Below are positions 1 to 7,109 of a DNA stretch of 20,988 nucleotides, piece after piece. Made by a program: the position numbers and the translations under genes. The stretch comes from VAZQ01 sp036522235 (GTDB lineage Bacteria > Pseudomonadota > Alphaproteobacteria > Rhizobiales > Xanthobacteraceae): positions 1 to 20,988 of the forward strand of contig DATDGG010000278.1 in assembly GCA_036522235.1 (NCBI GenBank). The letters run 5' to 3'. Positions within the stretch are counted from its first letter, which is position 1; every line of letters begins with the position of its first letter. Under the pieces are notes generated by a model. It was not told the DNA's origin, did not search any database, and saw only the letters and a list, made by a program, of their open reading frames with translations.

Positions 1-593
1 CGGATGGCGAGCCGCATGAAGGCCTCGCGCCGGATATCGCGCAAGGGAGTGGCCTTGCCGTCGGCCTCGGCACGCGCACGCGCCTCGGTCATGGCGCCAG
101 CGATGGCGGCAAAGGTTAAGAGCGCGTCGCCGGTATCGCCCGCCTCCTCGATAAGCGCGTTCCAGAACGCTTCGCCATCATCCATGCCGGCCGCTTGCGC
201 CAGCAGATCGAGGGGATCCGCGCGCACATCTTCAGCGTCATCGGCGTCGGATTCGGCCGCCGCCTTCATCAGCGCGAGCGAGACGGCGGCGGGCCAGTCG
301 ATGAAGTGGACCGGGCGTTGGCGAGACGCCGCCCAGAGCATCGCCTGCCACTCCGGCGAGAATTCAGCAAACGGCGCAAAGCTCGCGGCCCGCGCATCCT
401 CCGCGGCGTAGAAGAGCATGGCGACGGGCGGCTTCATGCCGGAACGCGCCGCATAGGGCACCAGGATGTCGCCCTCCGCAGCGCCCTCGATCAGCACCAG
501 TGCCGGATCGAGCCGGTCGAGCGCGGCGCGGACCAGCGCCGCCGAGCCGGGGCCGTGGTGCCTTATCCCTAAGAGATGCAGCCGGTCATCCAT
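1..593 (-). CDS. DUF5682 family protein, C-terminal part beyond window edge
   Basis: This frame is open from an ATG at 593 down to base 1, so about 197 N-terminal residues are visible and the rest lies outside the window. Residues 8-18 read LGIRHHGPGSA, the N-terminal signature I associate with DUF5682 proteins. An acidic, alanine-rich stretch follows, with no signal peptide or clear membrane segment, so a cytoplasmic protein is likely. The start is 6 bases after the stop of the MoxR-type ATPase, so it is the fourth gene of the SWIM-DUF5691-MoxR operon. In known genomes such operons often continue with a VWA-domain protein, which would lie left of base 1. The biochemical function is not established. 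The family call is confident; any role is inferred from context only. Confidence 0.85.
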   Translation of the reverse strand, partial: MDDRLHLLGIRHHGPGSAALVRAALDRLDPALVLIEGAAEGDILVPYAARSGMKPPVAMLFYAAEDARAASFAPFAEFSPEWQAMLWAASRQRPVHFIDWPAAVSLALMKAAAESDADDAEDVRADPLDLLAQAAGMDDGEAFWNALIEEAGDTGDALLTFAAIAGAMTEARARAEADGKATPLRDIRREAFMRLAI

Positions 594-599
594 GGCGGG

Positions 600-1682
600 T
601 CAGATCACCTCGCGGATGGCACGGTAGAGATCATCCCAGCCGTCGCGGGTGCGCACCACATTTTCGAGATATTCCTGTAGCGCCACCAGATCCTGCACCG
701 GATCCTTGACGATCGCGCCCACGAGATTGCCGGCCATGTGCCCGGCCTCGATTGTGCCGCGGCCAAAATGGGCAGACTCAGCCCAAGCGCTGACGCCAAC
801 GGAAATCGCTTCGGCGGTCGAGAGCGAGCCGGAGGTCGTCTTCAGCTTGGTCTTGCCGTTGAGCGTCTTTCCGTCGCGCAACTCGCGGAACAGCATCACG
901 ATGCGGCCGAGTTCCTGATCGGGCGCCTTGATCGGCGGCAACCGCAAGCCGGTGCCGATCTCGCCGACGCGCTTGACGACGATGCCGGTCTCCTCCTCTA
1001 GCGTTGCCGGTGACGGCAAGACCACCACATTGAAACGCCGCTTGAGCGCGGAGGAGAGCTCGTTGACGCCCTTGTCGCGGTTGTTGGCGGTGGCGATCAC
1101 GTTGAAGCCGCGCCTGGCGTCGATGCTGGTATCGAGCTCGGGGATGGGCAGGGTCTTTTCCGAGAGCACGGTAATGAGCGTGTCCTGCGTGTCCGAGCCC
1201 ATCCGGGTCAGTTCCTCGAGCCGCAGGATCGTGCCCTCCTCCATGGCCCTGGTGAGCGGCGTCTTGACCAGCGCCGCCATGGAAGGGCCGCCCGCGAGCA
1301 GCATGGCGTAGTTCCAGCCGTAACGGATCTGGTTTTCGTCGGTGCCCGCCGTGCATTGGATGAGCCGCTGCGACGAGCCGGAAACGGCCGCCGCCAGATG
1401 TTCCGATACCCAGGATTTGGCGGTTCCAGGAAGCCCGAGCAGCAACAGTGCCCGATCGGTCGCCAGGGTCGCGACTGCCGTCTCGATGAGCCGGCGGTTG
1501 CCGACATACTTGGCCGAGATCACGGTGCCGTCCTTGGCCTTGCCGCCGAGCAGATAGGTGACCACGGCCCGTGGCGAAAGCAGCCAGTTCTCCGGGCGCG
1601 GCCGGTCGTCGCCCTGTTTCAGCGCCGCGAGCTCGTCGGCAAAGGCCTCTTCAGCGGAACGTCGCAGCTTGGCATCACTCAT
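600..1682 (-). CDS. MoxR-type AAA+ ATPase
   Basis: This 360-residue AAA+ ATPase has its Walker A motif GLPGTAKS at residues 83-90. A Walker B-like segment (ILRLEELTRM) and a sensor-1-like segment (VIATANNRDKG) followed by an arginine-rich LKRRF stretch come next, as in MoxR/RavA-like ATPases. These usually act as chaperones that remodel or insert cofactors into partner proteins carrying VWA domains. The ATG at 1682 is chosen because it overlaps the stop of the upstream DUF5691 gene by 8 bases, which points to translational coupling. The frame stays open upstream to about 1829, but that stretch is arginine/serine-rich and is the shadow of the DUF5691 gene. The product is probably cytoplasmic and probably acts with the neighbouring DUF5691, SWIM and DUF5682 proteins. 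Confidence 0.9.
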   Translation of the reverse strand: MSDAKLRRSAEEAFADELAALKQGDDRPRPENWLLSPRAVVTYLLGGKAKDGTVISAKYVGNRRLIETAVATLATDRALLLLGLPGTAKSWVSEHLAAAVSGSSQRLIQCTAGTDENQIRYGWNYAMLLAGGPSMAALVKTPLTRAMEEGTILRLEELTRMGSDTQDTLITVLSEKTLPIPELDTSIDARRGFNVIATANNRDKGVNELSSALKRRFNVVVLPSPATLEEETGIVVKRVGEIGTGLRLPPIKAPDQELGRIVMLFRELRDGKTLNGKTKLKTTSGSLSTAEAISVGVSAWAESAHFGRGTIEAGHMAGNLVGAIVKDPVQDLVALQEYLENVVRTRDGWDDLYRAIREVI

Positions 1683-3126
1683 GAGGGCTGACCTTTTCGA
1701 GGCTATCGAGAATGTCGTGGAATTGCAGAACGGGCCTGATGTGGGCGGGGTCGATCTCCGCCAGCGCGCGGCGAAGCGCGGGACGTTTCGCTGATGAGCA
1801 CAAGGCGGCGACCGGCGCGAAGACCGCAAGGTGATGGCCCTCGGGCGCGGCGGACCACTTCGACCAAACCGGCGCGCGCAGGATCTCCTCCATCAAGCCG
1901 TCCGACAGCGGCCCATTGAGTGTGCGATGGACCTGTGCCAGCGCAACGGGCGTGAGGGTTCCGGCAGCAAGAGCTTTGCGAACCACAAACTCTGCCAATT
2001 CTTGTCGTGCCTTCGGCTCGAGAGATTCAATCGATTGCAAAAGCTGCCATTCCAGCCACAGCAGCGCTTCAGGCATCGCTTCATAGGCTTGACGGGCCAC
2101 GACTGGATTTCCTTGCCGAAAGGCCATGATCGTCATGGCCGTGGACAAGCACCGGTCCGGCGCCGCCGCAGCAATCATCTCGGCGGATTGCAGACCCTGC
2201 GCGTTGGCGAGCTCCTCCAATTCCACGTCCTCGAACGAACGGGCGACCCAGTCGCGCCAGTCGTCTCCCTTCACGGTCGCCGGCAATTCCAACTTCAACG
2301 TCGGGAGCTTGCGCAGGAGGCCGGTCTGGCCCCTGACGATGCGCTCCATGACCGACTTCAACGCAGTGTTCTGCCCCGCCGGGCCGGGCAGGCGCGACAG
2401 GTATCGCTCCGCGAGCTCGCGCACACGCGGCGCCCGATCCTTCGCCAACCCTTCCAGGAAGGCCCTGTCGGCAGAAGAAAGGCCCGAGCGCAACGCCTGC
2501 AACAGCCGTAAGCGAAGGTCGGCCCCCTCATTCGACCACACGGCCTCGACCAGCGCGCGGGCGGCATCGGCATCCTGTCGCCGCCGATCCTCGATGTAGC
2601 GCTGCCGGCGGGCGGGCATTGCCTCGTGCCAGTTGCCGTCGTCGAGCACCTCGATGTCGAAATAGCCGCGCTTCTCTTCGCTGGCTTTGCCCCGGTCCAT
2701 CCAGGCGCATACGTCCGGCCCGAGCCGCTCGGCGTGGGCGCGCAGGAAGCCATCCATGCGGGGAAAATCGAAGGGATGCGGTTGCAGGCGCCCCCGTTCG
2801 AGCGCGAGCGCCATCCCAAGCGCCAGATTGTCCTCAGGCGAGACACCGGATTTGCCCTCACCGAAGAGACGTACCAGCATCGGCCGCAGTGCCTCGGGCA
2901 CGTTCGCGCGCGTCGCGTTGCGCGCCAGCACGGCCGCATATTCGGACGGCGGCGCGGGACGCTCGAAGCGCAAGGCCTGCCCGGTGAGGACAAGCGCCTT
3001 CAGGCTCGACTTGGGATCGCCAGAAGAGATCGCGCCGCCAAGCAATCGCGCGAAGTCGATCGGCTGGCGCGCTGTTCCCGCCAACAGCGCCGGCACCACA
3101 AGCGTCTTGAGCTCGTGCGCGCTCAT
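1675..3126 (-). CDS. DUF5691 family protein
   Basis: This encodes a 483-residue, mostly alpha-helical protein starting MSAHELKTLVVPALLAGTARQ. It contains stretches such as LRLLQALRSGLSSADRAFLEGL and RVRELAERYLSRLPG that look like HEAT-type helical repeats. I recognise it as DUF5691 from these segments and from its place between a SWIM protein and a MoxR ATPase. No catalytic motif is visible. Its start overlaps the SWIM gene's stop in an ATGA arrangement at 3123-3126, and its own stop overlaps the ATPase start, so it is coupled on both sides. A scaffold or substrate-recognition role within the ATPase system is plausible but is inference. The frame extends upstream to 3360, but only as a shadow of the SWIM gene. 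Confidence 0.85.
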   Translation of the reverse strand: MSAHELKTLVVPALLAGTARQPIDFARLLGGAISSGDPKSSLKALVLTGQALRFERPAPPSEYAAVLARNATRANVPEALRPMLVRLFGEGKSGVSPEDNLALGMALALERGRLQPHPFDFPRMDGFLRAHAERLGPDVCAWMDRGKASEEKRGYFDIEVLDDGNWHEAMPARRQRYIEDRRRQDADAARALVEAVWSNEGADLRLRLLQALRSGLSSADRAFLEGLAKDRAPRVRELAERYLSRLPGPAGQNTALKSVMERIVRGQTGLLRKLPTLKLELPATVKGDDWRDWVARSFEDVELEELANAQGLQSAEMIAAAAPDRCLSTAMTIMAFRQGNPVVARQAYEAMPEALLWLEWQLLQSIESLEPKARQELAEFVVRKALAAGTLTPVALAQVHRTLNGPLSDGLMEEILRAPVWSKWSAAPEGHHLAVFAPVAALCSSAKRPALRRALAEIDPAHIRPVLQFHDILDSLEKVSPHE

Positions 3127-4556
3127 GCGTCCACCCATCGCCCGAGCTCGGCTTTGGCCTGCGTAATCCTGATCCGCCATCCATCCCAAATGCCGACGCC
3201 GTCCACCGGTCCGGCCTGCGCCAACGGCAGGGCGGAGACAGCCTGATCGGGCGAAATCGGCAAGGCGAGGTTGGCTTCGGCGGGATCGGTCAGGAACAGC
3301 GCTTCGCCGTTTCGCCGCACGCGCGCGCCTTTGAACAGAAACGGCCAGTCGCCAAGCCATGGACGCGCGCCAAGCGCTTGTTCGTACGCCTGCCAGGCCG
3401 CCGCCAGCCCTGCCTCAGGCAACATCGGCATCGCCTCCCCGGTGCCGGACGGGCTGGTCTGCGTCGCGATCAGCGCACGCAACGGCACCGGCGAGGCATG
3501 AAAGACCAGCTCGGCTTCGAAAGTCTCGCCGACCATGAATCCCATCGACGACGCGCTCACCGACACCGGCACGAAATCCAGGAGCAGCGCGCAACGCGCG
3601 CCCTCCCCTTCACGCCACAGCCAGGTCTCCATCCGGCGCAGCTTGTCGGGCTGCACTTCGTTCCGGGTCGCAATCACGTGCCAGCGCCCTGCTGCGCGCA
3701 TTGCATTGGGATCGGCGAGCAGCGCCTCGCGAGTCTGGGTCCAACCGATCATCTGGCGCACATCCTCGCGCAGCGCAGGATCGAGCGCGTCTTGCCGGCG
3801 ATAGGCTTCGGCGAGCAGGTGGAAGAGCCCCAATTCCACCACCGCGGCCTTGGGGCGCGCGGCTTCGCCGAGGGAAAAGAGGCGCGAGGGCAGGCTGTCC
3901 AGCCGCGTGGCGAGAGCGGACGCCTTGGCGTCGACCAGCCGCTGCACCATCGCCCGGCAGGCGCCCGCCGCGTTGGCCACGAAGGCCGCGATGCCGCGAT
4001 CCAGTTGATCGGACAGCCAGAGATCGAGCTCGTCGAGGCCGGCCAGGATGGCGGCCTCCCGATCCTGTCGGTTGCGCTCGCGCTGGGCGGCGGCGCGTGC
4101 CTCGGCTTTCGGATTGCTGGCGACAGCCTCCTCGCCACCGGAGATGGCCGCCGCGATCGAACCTTTGGCGATCGAACCCTTGGCGACTGAACCCTTGGGG
4201 GCTGCATCCTTGGCCGCCGCCCCTTGGGATGGGCCACGGCGGCGCGAACGCCAGTCATTGACCCATTGCGGCGGCGAGCCGGGCGCAAACGCGACCTTGC
4301 CTTCCGCGCGCATCCACATGAGGGCGAGGCTGTGCTTGCACGGGAATTTGCGGCTGGGGCAGGTACACTTGTAGCCGGCGTCGGCTTCCGCGACGACGAC
4401 CCGATAGGGAGTTGCGCCCGACCCTTGCGCCTCGCCCCAGATGAGCCCGGCACCATCGCAGGCCAATGTCGGCCACGCGGCTGGCTTCAACAGCTTGCGG
4501 GCCGCGACAAGCGCGGCCTGATCGGGCGCCAGGGCTTCGATCTTTGCAAGGTTCAT
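3123..4556 (-). CDS. SWIM zinc-finger family protein
   Basis: This 477-residue protein carries a SWIM zinc finger near its N-terminus: C64-x-C66-x6-C73-x-H75, followed by a hydrophobic helix (SLALMWMRAEG). SWIM fingers are known to bind DNA or protein partners. A low-complexity linker at about residues 115-135, with repeated K-G-S-(I/V)-A units, separates the finger from a long helical C-terminal region that ends near the DUF5691 overlap. It is the first gene of a minus-strand operon with the DUF5691, MoxR and DUF5682 genes, and ATGA coupling links it to the second. The start is uncertain. ATG at 4556 (MNLAKIEAL) is preferred, but ATG at 4562 and a TTG at 4583 are in frame, and none has a good Shine-Dalgarno sequence. 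Confidence 0.88.
   Translation of the reverse strand: MNLAKIEALAPDQAALVAARKLLKPAAWPTLACDGAGLIWGEAQGSGATPYRVVVAEADAGYKCTCPSRKFPCKHSLALMWMRAEGKVAFAPGSPPQWVNDWRSRRRGPSQGAAAKDAAPKGSVAKGSIAKGSIAAAISGGEEAVASNPKAEARAAAQRERNRQDREAAILAGLDELDLWLSDQLDRGIAAFVANAAGACRAMVQRLVDAKASALATRLDSLPSRLFSLGEAARPKAAVVELGLFHLLAEAYRRQDALDPALREDVRQMIGWTQTREALLADPNAMRAAGRWHVIATRNEVQPDKLRRMETWLWREGEGARCALLLDFVPVSVSASSMGFMVGETFEAELVFHASPVPLRALIATQTSPSGTGEAMPMLPEAGLAAAWQAYEQALGARPWLGDWPFLFKGARVRRNGEALFLTDPAEANLALPISPDQAVSALPLAQAGPVDGVGIWDGWRIRITQAKAELGRWVDA
4155..4214 (-). repeat. 15-bp imperfect tandem repeat inside the SWIM gene
   Basis: Four consecutive 15-base units lie here. The first two (4155-4169, 4170-4184) differ at one base, the third (4185-4199) is close to them, and the fourth (4200-4214) is more diverged. 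On the minus strand each unit encodes five residues of the pattern A-K-G-S-I or similar. They form a flexible linker between the SWIM finger and the C-terminal region. Because the unit length is a multiple of three, copy-number change would not break the frame. Confidence 0.85.
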
Positions 4557-4629
4557 CACCATTCGGAGGCAAACCATATGCAAGCAAAATGGCGCCAGAG
4601 CGACAGCTGTCCCCCGAAGAACCAGACTG

Positions 4630-4649
4630 TCGGATCGAATTCAATCCGA
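4630..4649. promoter_or_regulatory. Near-perfect palindrome upstream of the SWIM operon
   Basis: Twenty bases form a dyad: arms TCGGAT and ATCCGA around a central GAATTC, with one mismatched pair. It lies about 75 bases upstream of the SWIM gene start, in the 157-base gap between that gene and the end of the ArsC-like gene. That is a sensible operator position for the SWIM-DUF5691-MoxR operon. No cognate regulator can be named. Confidence 0.35.
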
Positions 4650-4713
4650 AACGATCGGTGGCGTATGATCGGTAACATATAGTGCGACCGGAAGGCCGGC
4701 ACCGTGCGTAGCA

Positions 4714-5073
4714 CTAACGGACCGCCTTGGCGTATGTCTCGGGCTTGAATCCAACGATCAGCTCGCCACCCGCATCCAACACCGGGCGCTTGATCATGGA
4801 GGGCTGGCCCTGCATCAGCGCAATGGCTTTCTTCTCGGTGAGATTTGCCTTGTCTCCCTCCGGCAGCTTGCGGAACGTCGTGCCGGCGCGATTGAGCAAC
4901 GTCTCCCAACCCACCACCCGCGCCCATCCTTGAAGTACGTCGCTCTCGATGCCTTCCGCCTTGTAGTCGTGAAACGCGTAGGCGACCCCGTGCGCGTCGA
5001 GCCAGGCGCGCGCCTTCTTCATGGTGTCGCAATTCTTGATGCCGTAGATCGTCACGGATTTTGCTTTTGCCAC
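4714..5073 (-). CDS. ArsC/Spx-like reductase family protein (YffB type)
   Basis: This 119-residue protein has a thioredoxin-like fold of the ArsC family. It begins AKAKSVTIYGIKNCDTMKKA, with a single active-site-position cysteine at C15 in the KNCDTMKKA motif. A later KRPVLD segment, containing the cis-proline region typical of the family, is also visible. There is no CxxC pair. True arsenate reductases use more cysteine or arginine residues than can be matched here, so I would call it the YffB/'ArsC family reductase' group, whose substrate is unsettled (probably a glutathione-linked thiol reaction). The start is GTG at 5073, fixed by a strong GGGAGGAGG Shine-Dalgarno at about 5077-5085. It is monocistronic as far as can be seen. 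Confidence 0.88.
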   Translation of the reverse strand: MAKAKSVTIYGIKNCDTMKKARAWLDAHGVAYAFHDYKAEGIESDVLQGWARVVGWETLLNRAGTTFRKLPEGDKANLTEKKAIALMQGQPSMIKRPVLDAGGELIVGFKPETYAKAVR

Positions 5074-5139
5074 GCCCCTCCTCCCACAAGCGACGCCTCA
5101 GGTTTGATCCCTTTGAACCCCGGACACAAGGAGGCAGAA

Positions 5140-5415
5140 CAATTCGACCGAAAGTCAAATGCTCTGCCATGGAGCTGGGATACGTTCTCGGTCGCCTGGA
5201 ACACCGACGTGAAGGCCACGCTTTACGGCGTTCAGGCGGCGCTGAAGGCGCCGATGCCACAAGGCGGCCGCGTGCTGCTCGCATCGAGCGGGGCCGCGAC
5301 GGTCTTGAGCGTTCCGTTCATTTCCCCCGAAGCGCTGCGGCTTTCGGGAGGGTATGTGGGCGCCAAGCGCATCATCTGGCTCATGGCCCATAATGCAAAC
5401 GTCGCCGCGAGCGGA
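5140..5415 (+). pseudogene. Fragment of a short-chain dehydrogenase/reductase
   Basis: One plus-strand frame here gives SDR-like segments in the right order: AWNTDVKATLYGVQAALK (the N-x-x-x helix before the active site), then GGRVLLASSGAA (beta-5 with the catalytic serine region), then LSGGYVGAKRIIWLMAH (the Y-x-x-x-K catalytic motif). The N-terminal Rossmann glycine motif and the C-terminus are both missing. There is no credible start codon or ribosome-binding site, and an extra stretch sits between the serine and tyrosine regions. The frame is open on both sides only because it runs through non-homologous sequence. It is therefore a remnant of about 90 codons, probably left by a deletion. 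It sits at the border between the ArsC-like gene and the accessory block. Confidence 0.75.
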
Positions 5416-5467
5416 TGGTCCCAGGCTCGCACGGCGGGCGAAGTTCAGGCGCGCCATGCGGGATGCG

Positions 5468-6250
5468 TCATCCGAGCCCGGCTGCGCGCGCGATCAGGAA
5501 CAACCCTGCCCCGACGACGCCGGCTCCGATGGCGCACGCGACGCGCTCACCGGCCGGTACGAGACGTTCGACGGTGATGGCTGCCGTCACGACCGCCATC
5601 GCGCGCAGGTCCATGACCCCGATGACGAGGAGGATCGCTGTCAGGCCGGCACAGCAGGTGCTGCAGTGGAGGCCGAGGCGCAGGCCGTGTCGCCAGGCCG
5701 TGCCGGCGTCCGCCGGCAACGTACTGCCGCGCCCCGGTGCCTCCCGGCAGCAGGCAAGGTGATGCGCCTTCCACGCGGTGAACTGGAGCGCACCGGCGAT
5801 CAGGACGACCACACCGACCGCGATCGGAACAGCACGCGCCAGCGCCGGCTGCTGCATCTCGGCCGCCGCCAGCGCGACGCCCAGCGGAAAAGCGGCCATT
5901 CCGAACACGGTCCAGACGAAGAAGTACCCTACGCCCACCAGCGCGGTCAGCCGACCGAGCCGCGTCTCGCCGGTCCCGCCGACGGCCTGGCGGTAGCGCC
6001 ACAGCATTGGCACCAAGGATGGCAGCATCATCGCCACCATCATCACGACCCACATGCCGAGGAACGACGCCGCGGCACCGGGCCACGTCTCTCCGCACAT
6101 CGGCATCCACGCCATCGACATCGTCCAGCCGCCGGGCATCGGCATCTCGCCCATCGCCGACATGGACGTGCACAAGACGATCGTCACCGCCGCGCTGGCG
6201 GCGAAGAGCAGCGCCGAGACGCCGAAGAAGGCTCGCTGGGGAGCTCGCAC
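5468..6250 (-). CDS. DUF2182 family membrane protein
   Basis: This is an integral membrane protein of about 260 residues with hydrophobic segments throughout. Family-typical motifs are GMWVVMMVAMMLPSLVPML, then FTAWKAHHLACCR, then GLHCSTCCAGLTAILLVIGVMDL. Methionine, histidine and cysteine residues in and next to the membrane helices are the reason the family is described as a predicted metal-binding membrane protein; the metal and function are unknown. The GTG at 6250 is preferred as the start. It lies 8 bases after the stop of the DUF899 gene, so the two form an operon, although the Shine-Dalgarno is weak. The frame extends to 6337, but that part is the shadow of DUF899. A role in redox or metal handling with the thioredoxin-like DUF899 protein is inferred from adjacency. 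Confidence 0.88.
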   Translation of the reverse strand: MRAPQRAFFGVSALLFAASAAVTIVLCTSMSAMGEMPMPGGWTMSMAWMPMCGETWPGAAASFLGMWVVMMVAMMLPSLVPMLWRYRQAVGGTGETRLGRLTALVGVGYFFVWTVFGMAAFPLGVALAAAEMQQPALARAVPIAVGVVVLIAGALQFTAWKAHHLACCREAPGRGSTLPADAGTAWRHGLRLGLHCSTCCAGLTAILLVIGVMDLRAMAVVTAAITVERLVPAGERVACAIGAGVVGAGLFLIARAAGLG

Positions 6251-6258
6251 GACTTGGC

Positions 6259-7026
6259 TCAGCGCTTGCCGTACTCGTCGTGACGGCGCCACCAGACGCC
6301 CTTCTCGTTGCGCCCCTTGGGGGCGCGGTCGAGCCACTGGTACATGCCCCAGAGGCCGTCCAGTCCGCGCGCATAGGTGGAATAGGTGTGGTAGACGATG
6401 CCGTCCTCGAGCACGAAGGCGCTCATGCCCGGCCTCTCGCGCAAGTACGTGGCCACGTCGGTTCCGGTCATGGCGGCGATCTCCGCGACGGGCCCCTCGC
6501 TGCCGCGCGACTGTCGGCCTGCAGCCCCGGGCTCGCGCCGGTAGTTGTATTCGACCCCCTCGCGCTGTTGCTCCTCGGTGATCGAGGCGGTGAAGTCGAA
6601 GTTGAAGTTGCCGCCGAGCGAGGACGCCCAGGGAAACGTCCAGCCCATCCGCCGCTTGTACGCCTGCAACTTCGCGAGGGGCGCGCGTGATACCGCCGAA
6701 AGCGAGACGTCGTGGTTGGCCAGGTGGACGGCGATGCCCTCGAACCCGTCCGCGATCGACGAGCAGGACGGGCAGCCGGCGGTGTAGTCGGGCCCGAACA
6801 TGAAGTGGTAGACGAGGAGCTGCGAGCGCCCGCGGAAGAGGTCTGCCAGCGAGGCGCTCCCTTCATCGGTCTCAAATCGATGCTCCCTGTCGACCCGGAC
6901 CCACGGCAGTTCCTGCCGCCGCCGCGCCAGCTCATCGCTGCGCCGCGTGAGCTCCTTTTCCGCCTCGAGCAGCTCGAGCCGCGCTGCCAGCCATTCTTTA
7001 CGTGTCCCGGTCATGTGTCTCGTCAT
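6259..7026 (-). CDS. DUF899 family thioredoxin-like protein
   Basis: This 255-residue soluble protein starts with a charged helix (EWLAARLELLEAEKELTRR) followed by LPWVRVDREHRFET. Next comes YHFMFGPDYTAGCPSCSSIADGF, where C85-P-S-C88 sits in a peroxiredoxin/thioredoxin-like position. A WASSLGGNFNFDF segment and a C-terminal GLWGMYQWLDRAPKGR region complete the DUF899 pattern. These proteins are annotated as predicted dithiol-disulfide oxidoreductases; no substrate is proven. The ATG at 7026 is preceded by a GGGAGAGAG Shine-Dalgarno. It is first in a minus-strand operon with the DUF2182 gene and divergent from the HTH gene 83 bases away, which makes that regulator a candidate controller. Confidence 0.9.
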   Translation of the reverse strand: MTRHMTGTRKEWLAARLELLEAEKELTRRSDELARRRQELPWVRVDREHRFETDEGSASLADLFRGRSQLLVYHFMFGPDYTAGCPSCSSIADGFEGIAVHLANHDVSLSAVSRAPLAKLQAYKRRMGWTFPWASSLGGNFNFDFTASITEEQQREGVEYNYRREPGAAGRQSRGSEGPVAEIAAMTGTDVATYLRERPGMSAFVLEDGIVYHTYSTYARGLDGLWGMYQWLDRAPKGRNEKGVWWRRHDEYGKR

Positions 7027-7109
7027 CGTTCTCTCTCCCTTGGTGGTCGTGAGATAGACTTAGCGCCGGGGCATGAAACGGTGGGAGTGACAAGTGTGGC
7101 GGGATTCAG

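Noticed and set aside
1831..2511. Plus-strand open frame of 226 codons over the DUF5691 gene
   Set aside because: No motif, and antisense to a well-supported coupled operon gene.
5354..6283. Plus-strand open frame of 309 codons over the DUF2182 gene
   Set aside because: Composition is His/Arg/Asp-rich and low-complexity, with no motif; it is the antisense of membrane helices.
7066..7092. TGTCACT upstream of the DUF899 gene as the -35 of an ECF41-type sigma promoter
   Set aside because: The expected CGTC -10 motif is not found at the required spacing (CCGG is there instead), so the match is too weak.
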